This document shows positions 22,941 through 35,697 of a stretch of DNA of 64,000 bases, one piece after another. Position numbers and translations under genes: made by a program. Within the stretch, counting starts at the first letter, position 1; each line of letters opens with the position of its first letter. This DNA is from Saccharum officinarum (Eukaryota > Streptophyta > Magnoliopsida > Poales > Poaceae). Below the pieces are notes generated by a model. That model was not told the origin of the DNA. It did not search any database and saw only the letters and a program-made list of their open reading frames with translations. The stretch covers positions 22,299,553 through 22,363,552 of the forward strand of contig CM036199.1 of NCBI GenBank assembly GCA_020631735.1, in the 5' to 3' direction.

Positions 22941-23383
22941 AAAACGACCCGAAAACTCTCCGAAACGCGTCACAACTTGAACCAAGTTGCTTCCAACTGA
23001 ACTTTGAGCTATTCTAGAGCTGCCTAGCGCCAAGTTTAACAAGTGTGCACCACACCTAAACATAGGACTCGCCTAGGTCAAGCTACCCGCTCATGCCCCC
23101 CTTTATAGTATGGCCAAAAGAGAAAAACGAAGATCCTAACGATTATTCCAAATGTCTCTCAACACCTCGACATCCGGAACTAACCGTCCTTAATCTTGAC
23201 GTCACTCTTTTGAAAACCGAAACGATTTCCATCAAGGGGCATGAATACCATGGTGCCCAAAGCAGTTAAAACCTCCATGACCTAACTTACCAAAGTTTCT
23301 ACAAAACACACGTTAGTCATGGTAATAAAGCGTTGTCATCAATTGCCGAAACCAAACCTCGGGGCCTAGATGCTTTCAATGTG

Positions 23384-23834
23384 TATATAAATAAAATATA
23401 TGACGATAGTACGGTGTTAAGAGAGAATGGAGAGATTTCATCTAGATTAAACTTGGTGTACACACTCTTCCCGAAACTAGAGAATTATTTACGAAAAAAA
23501 TCTCATTTCATCCAAAGTTCCTCCAATCTCATGTGTCACGTATTACATGCTAGCTATAATGAACCTATGAAATGACAAAATGGTGTTATACATTCTAGGT
23601 TTATGTTTCATCAACTCGAAATAGAACCGAAAAAGGTTGTAGCTCTAGACCCGTCAAACCAAGGCATATGAAAATGATGTGGTGTGGCAAGGATTGACAC
23701 CAAATGCCCTTTTCCCAAACATTGTGGCCTTGCCTCCATGACATGTTTTGGCCTATTAACCCTACAACGGTTACAACAAATTATTTAGTCGCATCAAAAA
23801 AGGGGGCTGTAAACAATCAAGGCTAGAAAAAAAA
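23384..23834. other. Unassigned sequence
   Basis: Sequence between the solo LTR target duplication and the RNase H remnant. It contains one 80-residue frame (23333-23575, plus) that starts inside the LTR, so it is not a natural gene. No motif recognised. Confidence 0.5.
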
Positions 23835-23849
23835 ACCCTGTAGAGGGGT

Positions 23850-26800
23850 ATTTGATGATCAACGTTGATGGGGCATTTGATGAAACAAAAGGATCGCGAA
23901 GCTCTGGTGCTGTTATCAGAGACAGCTTTATCCCTCATGTCTTGGATGCACCGTCGCTGAAGTTGCGGCTCTTAGGGATGGTCTCCTATTGGCCCAAAAA
24001 TTGGATGTAATTGTGTTGAGATCCAATCTGATTGCATGGAAGTAGTTCAAACAATGCATGATGGAAGCTTCTCGGCCACGACCGCAATGGCATTCTACGA
24101 TGAGATCGTCCAGCTATGGAAGGGATTTGGTGAGATATCTGTAACAGAACCGCCCAATTTATAAGAGCTCAAGTACAAAATCAACGATTTCACGCTCAAT
24201 TTATATACTCGAACTCATATAAACCCGGTAGTCCGTGAAATCACGAGGGATTTCCAACTTTTTCAAGCTTACAACCAAGACCGTACATGATTTAGTAACC
24301 ACAGTCCACATGTTACAACAAGTTCACAAATACATCGGAGTGCAACATAAACTTAGTGCAAAACCCACTTCAAAATAGAAGTAGCGGAAGCGAAATAGCT
24401 TGAAAGCACCTTTTACACACACTTAGTTAAATTACAGTGCCAGCGCATAGTCATGTCCAACAACAGCAAATAGGTATGATGTAAGAAGGGACCATTGCCC
24501 ATGGTCCACTCACCACCTGAAGTGGGAGAGAGATCCAACTTGTCGCCACAGTAGTACGCCTTACTACCTGCAACAGGTAGGAACAAACCCTGAGTACGAG
24601 AAGGTACTCAGCTAGACTTACCCGTCATAAATCAGAAATAATATGACACCAAGGAGTATGCAAGGCTTTATAAGTGGACTGGCTTGACTTGCTTTGCGGA
24701 AAAGCATAAGTTATCATGAATAACTAATTTAAGTCCTTTTGCATCATCTTTATTACGACTGATTCAATCTATGTAAGCACCTATGCTAAAGCAATCACTT
24801 GATTAACCATTAACATCAAAGGTTACCATCTCAGGTTTAGCATTTCCAACATTATCCACATAACCATCCGTGTTCCATCATTATTACTACGATGCTGTAA
24901 CTCGAGTCAAGTGCTCACTAACCGGGAGTGACGGCGATTCGAATCGAATTCCTATCCAGCTGGAGATTTATTCCTCACACAAACCTCACTCACCCGCTAA
25001 AGTGAGGTGTTGGTCACCGAGTCAACCATTCAGGTAAAGTCGCGAGCTTGCCAGGAACCACTTGTACCCGGGGGCCATCCGACTGCTCTTTGGCCTTATC
25101 ATCGCGCCCCCGTTTCCTGCCACTACTGCTCCGGTATAGTGCGTTGCGGGCAATCCACTCGGCCCGAATAATCTCCCAGCTTTGTGGTCGGAAGGTACTT
25201 TATCCGGCCAGCTAAATGTGAGGCATGCGTTCAACATGACCCGAGGGCCAACAACGGTCGGTCCTTAATCGACACAGACGAAAACTACAAGCACCCCAAA
25301 ACCCTGTCTGGTTGCCCAATACTTATTCCGTCCGGTCTCTAATTATTCATCAACACTTGGTTATTTTTAGGATATCATCCATTCCATAGCTAAAGTTTCC
25401 CAGTAACCACCTATAATTGCCGGTGACAGGAAATCACCGATCGCTACCGGTCTAAGCAGGGCTAAGCAATATTTTTGATCCTAAACCAAAATAGGATTCC
25501 AGGCATATTTACGGGACAAGGAAAGGATATATATGCAACAAGTGTTTTCAATCAACTCCTATAACTTAATGCAACAATACATATATAACATATATATACT
25601 CAATTGCTTTTGTAAAGTAGGAGGCTTAGAATGCTCCGGGGCTTGCCTAGGATCTAACACCTAGTCAAGTCAGTTAGTTGCGCCGTCTTGTCGACACCTC
25701 CGATCCTAGCACGTGTCCAGTCCTTCCATCTTCGGGATGGTCCACCAACACCACCTCCGGGTTCGGTCCCACACCACGTGCTTCTCATGCACCTAGCGTA
25801 CCTAAATGAGATGCGACAATGCAGACGTATGAATGCATGGAAGTGCGATAAGTGTACATGATGATAAGGAGTGTACTTGAAAGGACTTGCATATGACACG
25901 ATGACGTGAATGCGAGCATACATACAAACATAGCTACATTCAGGTGATAAGCAAATTAACTCTATTTGACCGAGTAGTTGCATATTTCTTCTCTAGTACT
26001 TATAACACAGACTCATCATGATCAAGTAACATGAGACAAGCAACTTATCACATGTAGCTAACATCATGTTTCTCTAAACATTTGTACACATGCATCAAAG
26101 AGCTATCTGCGTTCATTTATAAGTAGGCATGCACGCATACATAATAACAAGGTATACCTAGCGACACAAGGCAAGTCTACCCTATGCATATAACATACAC
26201 ATAAACACATACTACAATTACAAGTAATAAGCTAAGATATGCCGGCAGGTTATTAGTGCTTCAAAGATACACCAAAACAACAATTATCCACTAAGCAAGG
26301 TAATTGTACTTACACATGGCAAAGCAACTTATTACCTGTACTAACATCATATTTCACTTGGACTGAACATTTTGTAGCAAGCATCACAGAGCTACATGCA
26401 CTCACAAGCAAAACATGCATGCTCACTAACAAGGTATACACACCTACACCATTCAAGTTTGTACCCAAATATACATGCACACATGAATGACCACATGGCA
26501 TTTCAAGTTGAACCAGGCCAAACACACCAACAAGTTACTCATGACACAAAAGTACATAAAAGTGCCATGAAGCATTTACATCACATGTAACAATTCATTT
26601 TAATTATAGTTATTGAAATGCATAGAACTAGGCCACATATTTCCAGAGCTCCAAAAATTCTATAAAAATTACAGCAGGTTAAACATGCTCTCTGGACCCT
26701 ATCATAAAACTACCATGCCAAAATTATAATCATATTGACCTATACAAAAATGACAAATAGCAGGGCAGAGCATGCATGAAAATACTTTGTACTATGAAAA

Positions 26801-28965
26801 GTGTCAAACCATAGATTTACTATTTTTCTTAGCTACTTCATAGTACAGGAGCAGCTCACAATTTTTCTCAAGATTTATCTATACATATTTTATTTACTAA
26901 AAATGCCACAAGAATCAACATTAAAGCAATTTAAATAATAAGTACAATTTATTCCATAATAATAGCACCTCAAAATTTTACCACAGATTCTACACCTCAA
27001 GATCTATCAAACAAATCAAGCCTCACATTTTTCTGACCCATATTCTAATTACTACACATTTCCAAAGATCACAAGCATTTAACACATTAAATAAAACTCT
27101 ATATAAAAGTATCACAAAAATGCTATTTCACATTTTTAACAGATAGATCTATTCACTAGAAACACAACACAACTTGTTTCACCTCATTTGGACACCCACA
27201 GCTCAAGATATAATTTACACAAGTATTACTTCTTTTTCTGAAAATCATTTTTCCAAAATCATTTAAATCCGAAAATGGGCCTTAACACTAGAGTCACATG
27301 GATCTGCACCCAGGCTTATCCCCTGAGGCTGACAGTGGGCCCTTAACCCCACTTGACAGCGACCAGAGGCAGGGGAGGAGCTCCGCCGCCGGTTTTCTCG
27401 CCGGTGGCGAGGTCTCCAGTGGGGCGAGTGACACACATTTCCTCCCCACGACGAGGCGGACGCATGGGTGGGAGAGATGGAGGCGGAGCTGCACCCTTGC
27501 GGTGGCAGCGGCGGACGCCGGCGAGCAGTGGCGGGGTCGTACGGTGGCGACGTCGACTCCGGTCACCGCAGAGCACGGGAAGCGGCGCGATGGCTTCACA
27601 ATGCCAAGGAGAGCGTGGAATCGGATGGAGGTGGTCCACCAGCGGCTCAAGGCGCCGGTGGGGCTGCGACGGGGAGCGGCGGCGAGGTGCTCCCGCTGCG
27701 GCTTCCCAAAGGGAGAGACGGAGGCGAGAGCGGGTGGAGCGAAAGGGTGAGTGGATGGGGGAGCGGGGCGCGCTCGGGCAGGTCATAGAGGCGAGGGTCG
27801 CGGGTCTGGGCAGACGCGTGCCGACGGCGAACGGCCACGCGGCGCACGGCTCCTGCCACGGTCGGCCAGGGCACGGAGGCGGGGCGCGTCCGCGCGCGTG
27901 CGAGTGAAGCGGGCTGGGCCGAGGCGCGTGGAGCGGGAGCGGGGCGAAGGCGAGCTGGGCCTCGGCGCGGGGTGATGCTGGGCTGCGAGCGCGACGCGGG
28001 CCAGGGCGCAGCGCGCGCAGGCGCGTTGGGTGGAGCAGGCCGCCTGGGTAGCTTGGGCCGAAATGGCTGGATGCCGTCCCGTTCCACTTTCTGCCTCTTT
28101 TAAATTCTTTTGAAATGAAACAACCACATACAACACTAATTTGAGCCATTCCAAGCAGTTTCAAAAGTTGGACTAAACATGAAAGTTGTAGAGATATTTA
28201 ATCTGGACATTTCATATATAACACTCCAAGCCAAATTCCTTTTATATTTTTAATTATAATTTAAACCAAACAAAGCCACCTCTAGGTCAATCATTAGCAT
28301 GTCATTAATTAAAAACTTTATTAGCCAAAGTTATTAACATGAATATGGTGTCATTTAATGTCCTAAACATGAATCAAGTATTGTTATAATCATATGTGCA
28401 CAACTGCATTATTAAAACTACAAAGTCCAATCATATATCATGTGAAACATCCCACTTATACTACTGAAACATTTCAACTCTAAACTTGAAACATTGTGTT
28501 GCAAAGGTTATAAGTGCAATATTTCACTTATTTCATTTTGCACCCTAAACATGTCTAGGTGAATTTAGTGACCAACAAAGCATCCACTTATATTAACCAA
28601 GCATAATTATAAAACATACACATCATGCAACATAAGATAACAAGCATTGTTTCATTAACACATGTCACACGTTCCAGATGTTTCGAATGCATGTTTCAAG
28701 TGTTACTTGTGTTAATGCTCATGTATGAATAAATTATGCTTATGCACATGAAATGCAAGTGTAAAAATGCATGCTTAACACTGGGGTGTTACAATATCTA
28801 TTAGTCATTGTAATCGATCTTGTAACTCAGTAGCCCATGAATTAGCTAGGCAAGCTTTATTACAGAAGAATTCTCAAGTTTGGGTAGATGATCCCCCCTC
28901 GTCTATACTACATTTGCTTGTAAACGATGTAACCACTTATGTGAATCAATAAAGTTTGCCTGAAG
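23850..28965 (+). pseudogene. LINE RNase H domain remnant, split by a solo LTR
   Basis: The left part (23850-24139) encodes INVDGAFDETKG and SGAVIRDS, the start of a plant LINE RNase H domain with its first catalytic Asp, then decays by frameshifts through 'IQSDCMEVVQ'-like sequence. The right part (28794-28965) continues with HCNRSCNSVAHELAR and a C-terminal WVDDPPS segment. It ends in a stop, an AATAAA signal near 28947 and a T/A homopolymer run. The 4.65-kb insertion between them is a solo LTR with a target duplication, so the two halves were contiguous. The reverse transcriptase part is missing, which suggests 5' truncation. Confidence 0.75.
24140..28793 (-). mobile_element. Giant solo LTR (4,654 bp), same family as 2196-7255
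   Basis: On the minus strand it runs from TGTAACACCCC to GGTTCTGTTACA and is flanked by the perfect 5-bp repeat ATATC (24135-24139 and 28794-28798). It has no PBS or internal region. Block order follows the other two giant LTRs, with the 'aaccgggagtgacggcgattcgaatcg' block at about 24920 and a GC-rich island at about 27290-28090. The 273-residue frame at 27343-28164 lies in the island and has no similarity I recognise. Confidence 0.93.
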
Positions 28966-29342
28966 TTTTTTTTTAAAAAAAACCCAGCATGGTCTTGAGG
29001 GCTATGCCATTTGGCGCTTTGGTCTACCTCACATAGTCGTTGTCGGCCATGTGAGGAGGTCCCATGATGATATTTGCTTGTGCGAATCCGCCAAATTAGC
29101 CCATGGCAAGCCCCCCTGACCTGCAGTGATAAGGGGTGTATGGAGATTTCATGCTCAGTGGTGATGACATGACTTTGTTGGAGATGGCTCCGATGACCAA
29201 TGAACAAGACTTTACCGGTATTTATGGAATAAGTTAGCTTGAGAAATGATTTAAAGGTCACTTGAAAAATAATGATAAAAAATATTAACAGTGAGAATGA
29301 GCTCTCTTGGTTTCCCCACATATCGGACGTTGGATGATCTCT
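28966..29342. other. Unassigned sequence
   Basis: Between the LINE remnant tail and the next MITE. There are only short frames without motifs, possibly fragments of older retroelements. Confidence 0.4.
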
Positions 29343-29472
29343 GTCTTTAGGCATTGTTTGGATGCACATGTATCAACATCAATCCAATTGTATTGAAGTG
29401 GAACTTACTTAAGCTTCACTCCAATTCACTTCAATACATGTGAATTGATGTGGATACATGAACAAGGTCTTA
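29343..29472. mobile_element. Palindromic MITE
   Basis: Almost the whole 130 bp is an imperfect hairpin. The left arm GGATGCACATGTATCAACATCAAT through GTATTGAAGTG pairs with the right arm CACTTCAATACATGTGAATTGATGTGGATACATG. The termini resemble GCATTGTTTGGATG and AACAAGG. No clear target duplication. Confidence 0.6.
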
Positions 29473-30306
29473 GAGAGGACGGCTAGTACAATTGGTGAAG
29501 CAACAGAATAGCAGAGCAGAGCAGAGGCCAGTATTGCTACTGCCACTAGGCTCCCCCGAGCTCCTCAAAACCCCTGATCATGGAGAAAGCACACGTCGCT
29601 GAATTGCAGTGTGGCTTGTGTGTACATTGGATTTCCTCGCTTTGGCCCTTCTCTCTTATTTTCTCTAGCACAGTATTCTCTTCTGATTTGTTGTAGCCAT
29701 CCTGTCCTGTAGGATTGAAAGGAAAAGGACAATTAGATGCAGAGTCTTGTATAAATTTCCATTTAAATTTGCCAAACAGAAGTCTGGCCGGCCAAGGCGA
29801 CCAGCAGTGCACTACTAGCTTTGCTGATTCTGACGAGTTGTTCATTCAGTTTAAAAGAAGGCTTTTTTTTAGAAGGGCTTAAAAGAAGGGGTGACGCTGG
29901 ACCTTTTAAGCGAGCACATGTAAGTGTTAGACACGGCCCACGGCTAGCTTCCCAGCAATTGGCAGCACACTATATGCTGGGCCGACTTAGCCTGCCCTTG
30001 GTGCTTTTCCGTGTTTCATAAATTTGATTGCAGATAAAAAAACTATTTTTTTTGAGAATTACACAGCGCAATGTAAACACACGTACGCAAACCCTATCCT
30101 CTATGAGCATCTCCGAAGGACTGAGCCGGCAGATCAGTTAAACTGGGCGAGAAATATCTTTGCTCGTTTTTGGGCCCGCTGCTAGTCACCAATTCTTGGT
30201 TCCCATTCTATATTTTATTTTTCTAGAAATGTCAAAAAGTGCAGGATAAATATAGAAAACGGGATATGACAAGACTTGGAGTATCTCCGAGAGATTATCC
30301 GAAATG
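29473..30306. other. Unassigned sequence
   Basis: Mixed sequence with short frames on both strands, no motif and no repeat boundary that I can place. Confidence 0.4.
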
Positions 30307-31604
30307 TAGTTGCTAGTGTTCGGACGTCCTATCCGGGCGCTTAGCGTCGGACGGTGCAAATTCCTGCTGAAACGTTAATATGCGAATAAAAAAAATCCCG
30401 CACCTCAACATGCTTATCTGTACAACCGCCCGCACGGCTGACACACCCGCCTAGATGTCTGACCCGTCCCCATCCCCATCCGTTCGCCCCGCCCCCGCAG
30501 ACGCACCCCGCCCCGTCGTGCCCCCAACCGCCGGCCCCCAAGCGCGCCGTGCACCATGTCTGCCGCCCACCGGCTCGCCGCGCCCCATTCCCCGGCGCCC
30601 CCTGACTCTTCGAACAGCATGAAACACATGCAACATTAAACACTTGAATACAACATATGTCTGAAACAAATAAAATATCTGGAACATACACTTGCAACAT
30701 ATATGTGAAAATATATGCAACATCCGGGCAGAACACTTGCAACTTGCAACATGAAAACAATAGCTGCAACAGAAGACTGAAACATTTTGGAACATACTTT
30801 TACAATATATGTGTGAAAACATATGCAACATCCAGATCAAAATACTTGCAACATGTCTCTAAAAAACTTGCAACATATGCAACATGTGCAATATCCCCGA
30901 TCTACTTTTGCAACAACCATATGAAACAATTACAACATACATACGAAACGCTTGAAACACTTGAAACATACATATGCAACATAGGGGAGAGGAAGGTTGG
31001 GACGATCGATTTCGGTCGTCGAGATCAGAGATGGCGGTGAGTGGCTGCGCGCAAGCACCAACGCCACCAGTACCGGGCTTAACTCGGCGGCAACGGTGGG
31101 GGATGGGGGGCGAGGAGCGCCATGGCCACTAGGGTTTGGGGACCTATGTCTCCGGGGTAAGAGAGGGCACAGCGCTAGGGTGGGGGAGAGCCACCCACTC
31201 CTTGCAACACCGTCATGCCACCTCCATGGATCTCGCTCATGCTTCATGGGTCTCGTCGGAGTGAGGGAGAGGGCCACCAGATATGTGGCATTGAGGGCTC
31301 CCGTTGGGTGGGTGAGGATGCCAGGGTGGGAAAGGAGCCGCCGGGGTGTGGGAGGCGGACGCCAAGCTTGGGGGTGAGCGCACCGGGGTGGGCAAGCGAG
31401 AGAGAGAGCGGAGCAGCAAGGAAGCACGAGAGAGAGAAGTTTGTTGGGCGGTGCATGTGGAGCGAGACGAGGCGGCCATGAGTTGATTTTATTTATTTAT
31501 TTATTTAGACGAGTGGCGCGTGCGGTAGTGAGGTAAAATTGTGGTGCACGTCACGCCACGCGTCCGGAGGGGAGTCGCTGGCGTCAGACGTCCTGTTTAT
31601 AGCA
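30307..31604. mobile_element. Putative non-autonomous Mutator-like or hAT-like element
   Basis: The two ends share TGCTA, six unlike bases, then GGACGTC in inverted orientation, followed by GC-rich, partly similar sequence. Inside are a GC-rich left block, a 350-bp run of degenerate 'GCAACAT/GAAACAT' units (30620-30985) and a purine-rich right block. I see no transposase. No convincing target duplication was found, so class and exact edges are uncertain. Confidence 0.4.
30620..30985. repeat. Degenerate GCAACAT/GAAACAT short repeats
   Basis: Recurrent units such as 'acttgcaacat', 'catatgcaacat' and 'cttgaaacat' at irregular spacing over about 360 bp inside the putative DNA transposon. No coding potential. 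Confidence 0.7.
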
Positions 31605-33930
31605 TTATCGTTTCCGAAAAGATTAGCCAAATTTAATGATTTAACTACTCTCTAAATCTGACAAAAAAAAATGCTAGAGTATTTCACCAGACTCGTAAAA
31701 CTGGACTCTCTCCATACACAAAATGTGCCATGTCATCATTTTTTCCGGATCGGCAAGGCTTTTTTTTCACGCGTGGCCGCGTGGGCTTCGTCTTCTGCTC
31801 GTCCAGTTTTTTCGCGCCGCCACTGTTGGTCTGTTGCTGACCAGATTGGCTGGGAACGAACGCACAGCTTGAGGCAGGGGTCGGCCGTTGTGACGTCAAG
31901 CCAGCCGCACAGCTTGAAGGGCATCGCCGCCGCAGTGCTTCAGAACTGCTTGAGGGGCCTCGCGGGCTCGCGGCAGCCTGCTAGTGGCTGCCCCAGCCAT
32001 CTAAGAGGTTTGTTTATTTTGGCAACATCCATATATATTGCTGCCGCAAATATAGTAGCAAATGACACTGTCACTCAACCATATCATCGTGGTTCTTTTT
32101 TAGATGGACATCACGTATTGAACCGTGATAGGCAGTTTGTGCACTTCGGACTTTATCGAGACTATTTTTCAGAGGGCCGAACTATTTTAGGCGCAGCATG
32201 TTTGTACTTTCCCGCATAGTTTGAAATTTGTTTTCTAAATGTGTTCAGGTGTGGCTAATTAATTTGTCTTGTGCCATAGATTTCAAATGAAGCATCATGT
32301 GTTTGTTCGTATAACGAATGCAATTGAGGAACATGATGACTACTTTGTGCAAAAGAGAAATGCTACCGGTATTCTAGGACTATCTTGTTTGCAGAAGGTG
32401 GTGGCTGCATTTTGGATGATAGCTTATGGTGTCACGGCTGATGCTACAGATGACTATATACGTATTAGGGAGAGTACTGCTCTAGAAAGTTTGAGAAGGT
32501 TCGTCATAGCTGTTGTTAAGGTATTTGGACCTAAGTATATGAGATTGCCTAATAAACAAGATACTGCTAGATTACATGCAATTGGTTAGATCTGAGGTTT
32601 TCCGGGAATGCTTGGCTCCATAGAGTGCATGCATTGGACGTGGAAAAATTACCCTATCGAATGGAAAGGTATGTATTGGGGACATAAAAAGGAGCCATAC
32701 TAGAAGTAGTTGTCTCTAAAGTTCTTTGGATCTGACATGTATTCTATGAGATGCTAGGCTCTCATAATGATATCAATGTTATTCAAAGATCTCCTATATT
32801 TACAGGGCTTACTGAAGGTGATGGTCCACAAGTCAATTAATGCATAAATGAGAACGATTATACAATGTATTATTATCTCACAGATGACATATATCCATCT
32901 TGGGCCACGTTCGTGAAAACCATACAAGAGTCACAAGGCAACAAGAAGAAATATTTTGCCAAGGCACAAAAAGCTTGTAGGAAGGATGTCGAACGATCAT
33001 TTGGGGTTCTACAAGCTCGCTTTGCTATCGTTTGAAAGGTCTTGATGCTTAGAGGGGGGTGAATAGCCTTTTAAAATTTTCTATAAAGACAAGCTAAACA
33101 AGTTTATCAATATAACAAATAGCGCGATGCGAGTTTTGCTTAGCCTACGGGGTGTTTGCAAGCCACCTATCCAATTCACAATTCTAGTAATTGCACTCAA
33201 CCGCACAAGTCAAACCGAGAAGGAAACTACAACTACAACTAGCAAGTACACAAAAAAGCTACTCTAGCAAAGCTAACTAGCTAGCAAAGATAACTAAGAA
33301 GGTAATGCAGAGTTGAGTTAGGAGAGTTTCATGGAGGGGCGAAGTATTGAGCCAACCAATATGATTAATAATGAATACCAAGATAATCGAACACCAGGAT
33401 CAATCAATCACAATATGAAAGTGATGACACGAAGATTTATCCCGAGGTTCACGTGCTTGCCGGCACGCTAGTCCCCGTTGTGTCCCTCTTCACCACGAGG
33501 TTCGGTGGCTAATCGGTCTCACACCGAGCCTCTCAAAAGGCGCCACAAGAACCTACCAAATGGCAAAAGGTTGCAAATGACACGAGCAATTTACTAATGT
33601 TGCCTTTGGCGCTTCGCTGAGGTAGGCACAAACCCCTCACAAATCACCGGAGGTGGCAAAAAACAATCACCAACTCTTGCCAACGCCCCCAAGCTGCTCC
33701 AAGCTGTCTAGGTGGCGGCAACCACCAAGAGAAACAAGAACCCCGCAGTAAATCAACCACCAAGTGACAACTAGATGCTATCTCACAATGCAAATGCTCT
33801 TGGATCACTCAATCTCACTTCGAATATACAAAGAAGCAAGAGAGATGAGTGAGAAGGGAGTTGCTTGGCTCAAAGTTCTCACAAGTATGTCAAAGAGTGC
33901 AAGAGATAGAGCTTTGAGCCGGCCAACGAG

Positions 33931-33938
33931 TATTTATA
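33931..33938 (-). promoter_or_regulatory. TATA box of the solo LTR
   Basis: TATAAATA on the minus strand, about 55 bp from the nearest unit of the palindrome array. Confidence 0.6.
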
Positions 33939-33984
33939 GACGTACCCCTTCGAATAGAGCCGTTAGTCACTTGAAAACGCTGCA

Positions 33985-34370
33985 GTCACGTTGACCGGAC
34001 GCGCTGGTCAAAACTGACTGGACGCGCCGTTCGCACAGCGCCTACGCCGCGAAGCACCGACCGGACGCCCTCGTTGCGTGGACCAGACGCGCTAGGATCG
34101 ACCGGACGCACTGGTCCCGTAACGGACCGGACGCGCTAGTCGAGCAGAGACTGCGTTCCAACGAAACAGTGACCGGACGCGCTGCAGAACTGACCGGACG
34201 CCAGAGTGCCAGCGTCCGGTTGGAGTCCAGTAAGCTCCCTCACCGACCGGACGCGTCCGGTCGACTGTGACCGGACGCGCTGCGCGTCCGATCAACATGC
34301 GCAGACGCTAAACACTAACCAGACGTGTCCGGCTAAACTGAGACCGCGTCCGGTCACTTCTGTGACCTCC
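33985..34370. repeat. CpG-rich palindrome array inside LTR
   Basis: Repeated half-sites GACCGGACGCG and CGCGTCCGGTC, with a perfect 18-bp palindrome at 34245-34262. Several units are decayed by transitions (for example ACCAGACGCG), as expected of methylated CpG. Confidence 0.85.
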
Positions 34371-35697
34371 GTTCGCCTCCGTTTGATTCGCCCTTTCACC
34401 TATGAGCTAGACTAAGTATATGTGTCACTTTAGCACAGGTTTTAGCTCGTGAAACAACATGTGACAACGCCTCCAAAAACTCGACATTAGCGTAAAAGAA
34501 AATAGGGGTTTTAATTCCTCGAAAACGCATGAATCCCGCCTCGCAAGCTCGGCGGGAGGGAGAAAGGACCCCAAACCATCTCTACCACTCAAACTCCAAC
34601 GCAATCACAAATGTGTTAACACCACCAAGTGATCACGTCATGTGCGAGTATGTTAGCATTTTCACAATCATTTTTCGAGGCGTTATTAGTTCTATCCAAA
34701 TGCATATGATTATAAAATGCACATATAGAGGCACTTAGGAGTTGAATAGCCACGTCATTCCCCTCTTTATAGTACGACTATCTATCCTATAATGTAACCA
34801 CACCCACTAGGTGTCTTGGTTACTAAAACATGAACCCTAGCATATACCTTTGCCTTAATCACGTAGGGTTGCGTCCAAATCCAAGTGTGACCATCATGAT
34901 CACCATGTCCATCTTGCCACCAACCTTGGAATGTACTAATCCTCATATGCTATATACAACTTAGGCATAGGATTAGTACTTCGACATTGTCACTAATTAC
35001 CAACACCAAACATAGATCTTTTATCGTTCGAGAGCCCAGCTTGTGTGTGGGATGAGGAAACGCTTGGAGCAATCATGAATGCTTGTGTCATTATGCACAA
35101 TATGATTGTCGAGGATGAGGGAATTGACGAAGATGATTTCAATTATGATGACATGGGAGGAAAAAGTGAAAATATCCCATGATGGTACACCTGAACTAGA
35201 TGAATTCATTCAAAATTACAAGAACATTCATGACAAGGAAACTCACACACAGCTTCAAGCCGACTTTGTTGAGCACCTGTGGCAAAATCATCCCGATTTA
35301 TATATTATTGTTGAATGATTTTATTCATTGTTAGAATATAATTGTTAGATGATTTTATTCACTTTTAGAATATTATCTTATATTCATGTAGACTTTATTT
35401 GCTGGTAGAAACATTTGTATTTTCATTGAGCTATTGAACAAACTGTGCACAAGGCTATCATGATTTCTATTTTCATTCATTTATTGAACAAACTGTGCAC
35501 AAGGACATGTCTCAATCTGAGAATTCTCGGTCATGCACTATATTAAAATGTGACAAGAACAGGGATGCAGTATTCACACTTGTGGCAATCTGAGAACAAG
35601 TACTGCAAGCATATTAATAGGACTGCAAATGGCAATCTGAGAACAACTACTTAAAATATATTCCAAGGGTAGCTACAAAATAAAGACATTGACACAT

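Larger units (their letters stand above)
21795..23378 (-). mobile_element. Solo LTR of a copia-like (SIRE/Maximus-type) element
   Basis: The sequence starts TGAAAGGATC and ends GATGCTTTCA and is flanked by the 5-bp direct repeat ATGTG (21790-21794 and 23379-23383). This marks a complete LTR with no internal region. It is the reverse orientation of the LTR at 59074-61542: it shares the 'gaggggggtgaat' end block, the 'gagtaacaagc' block and the GC-rich palindrome array. The minus-strand TATA box is at 22503-22510. Confidence 0.9.
33033..35023 (-). mobile_element. Solo LTR (copia-like) inside the Harbinger transposase
   Basis: It begins TGAAAGGTCT and ends GATCTTTTA (terminal CA mutated to TA). 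It is flanked by the 5-bp repeat TCGTT (33028-33032 and 35024-35028), and removing it rejoins the transposase reading frame. In reverse orientation it matches the LTR at 59074-61542, with the same palindrome array and TATA arrangement. Confidence 0.9.
32269..35318 (+). pseudogene. PIF/Harbinger transposase, broken
   Basis: The first segment (32269-32589) reads FVRITNAIEEHDDYF through LSCLQKVVAAFWMIAYG and ESTALESLRRF, the N-terminal part of plant Harbinger nucleases. Further on, shifted frames give GMLGSIDCMHW-like sequence with a catalytic Asp, then WKGMYWGHKKEPY, KKYFAKAQKACRKDVERSFGVLQARFAIV, and, after the solo LTR, ETLGAIMNACVIMHNMIVEDE. Stops at about 32590, 32700 and 32840 and several frameshifts prevent expression. 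The inserted LTR (33033-35023) falls inside the conserved ARFAIV block. The element would need transposase from elsewhere. Confidence 0.8.
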
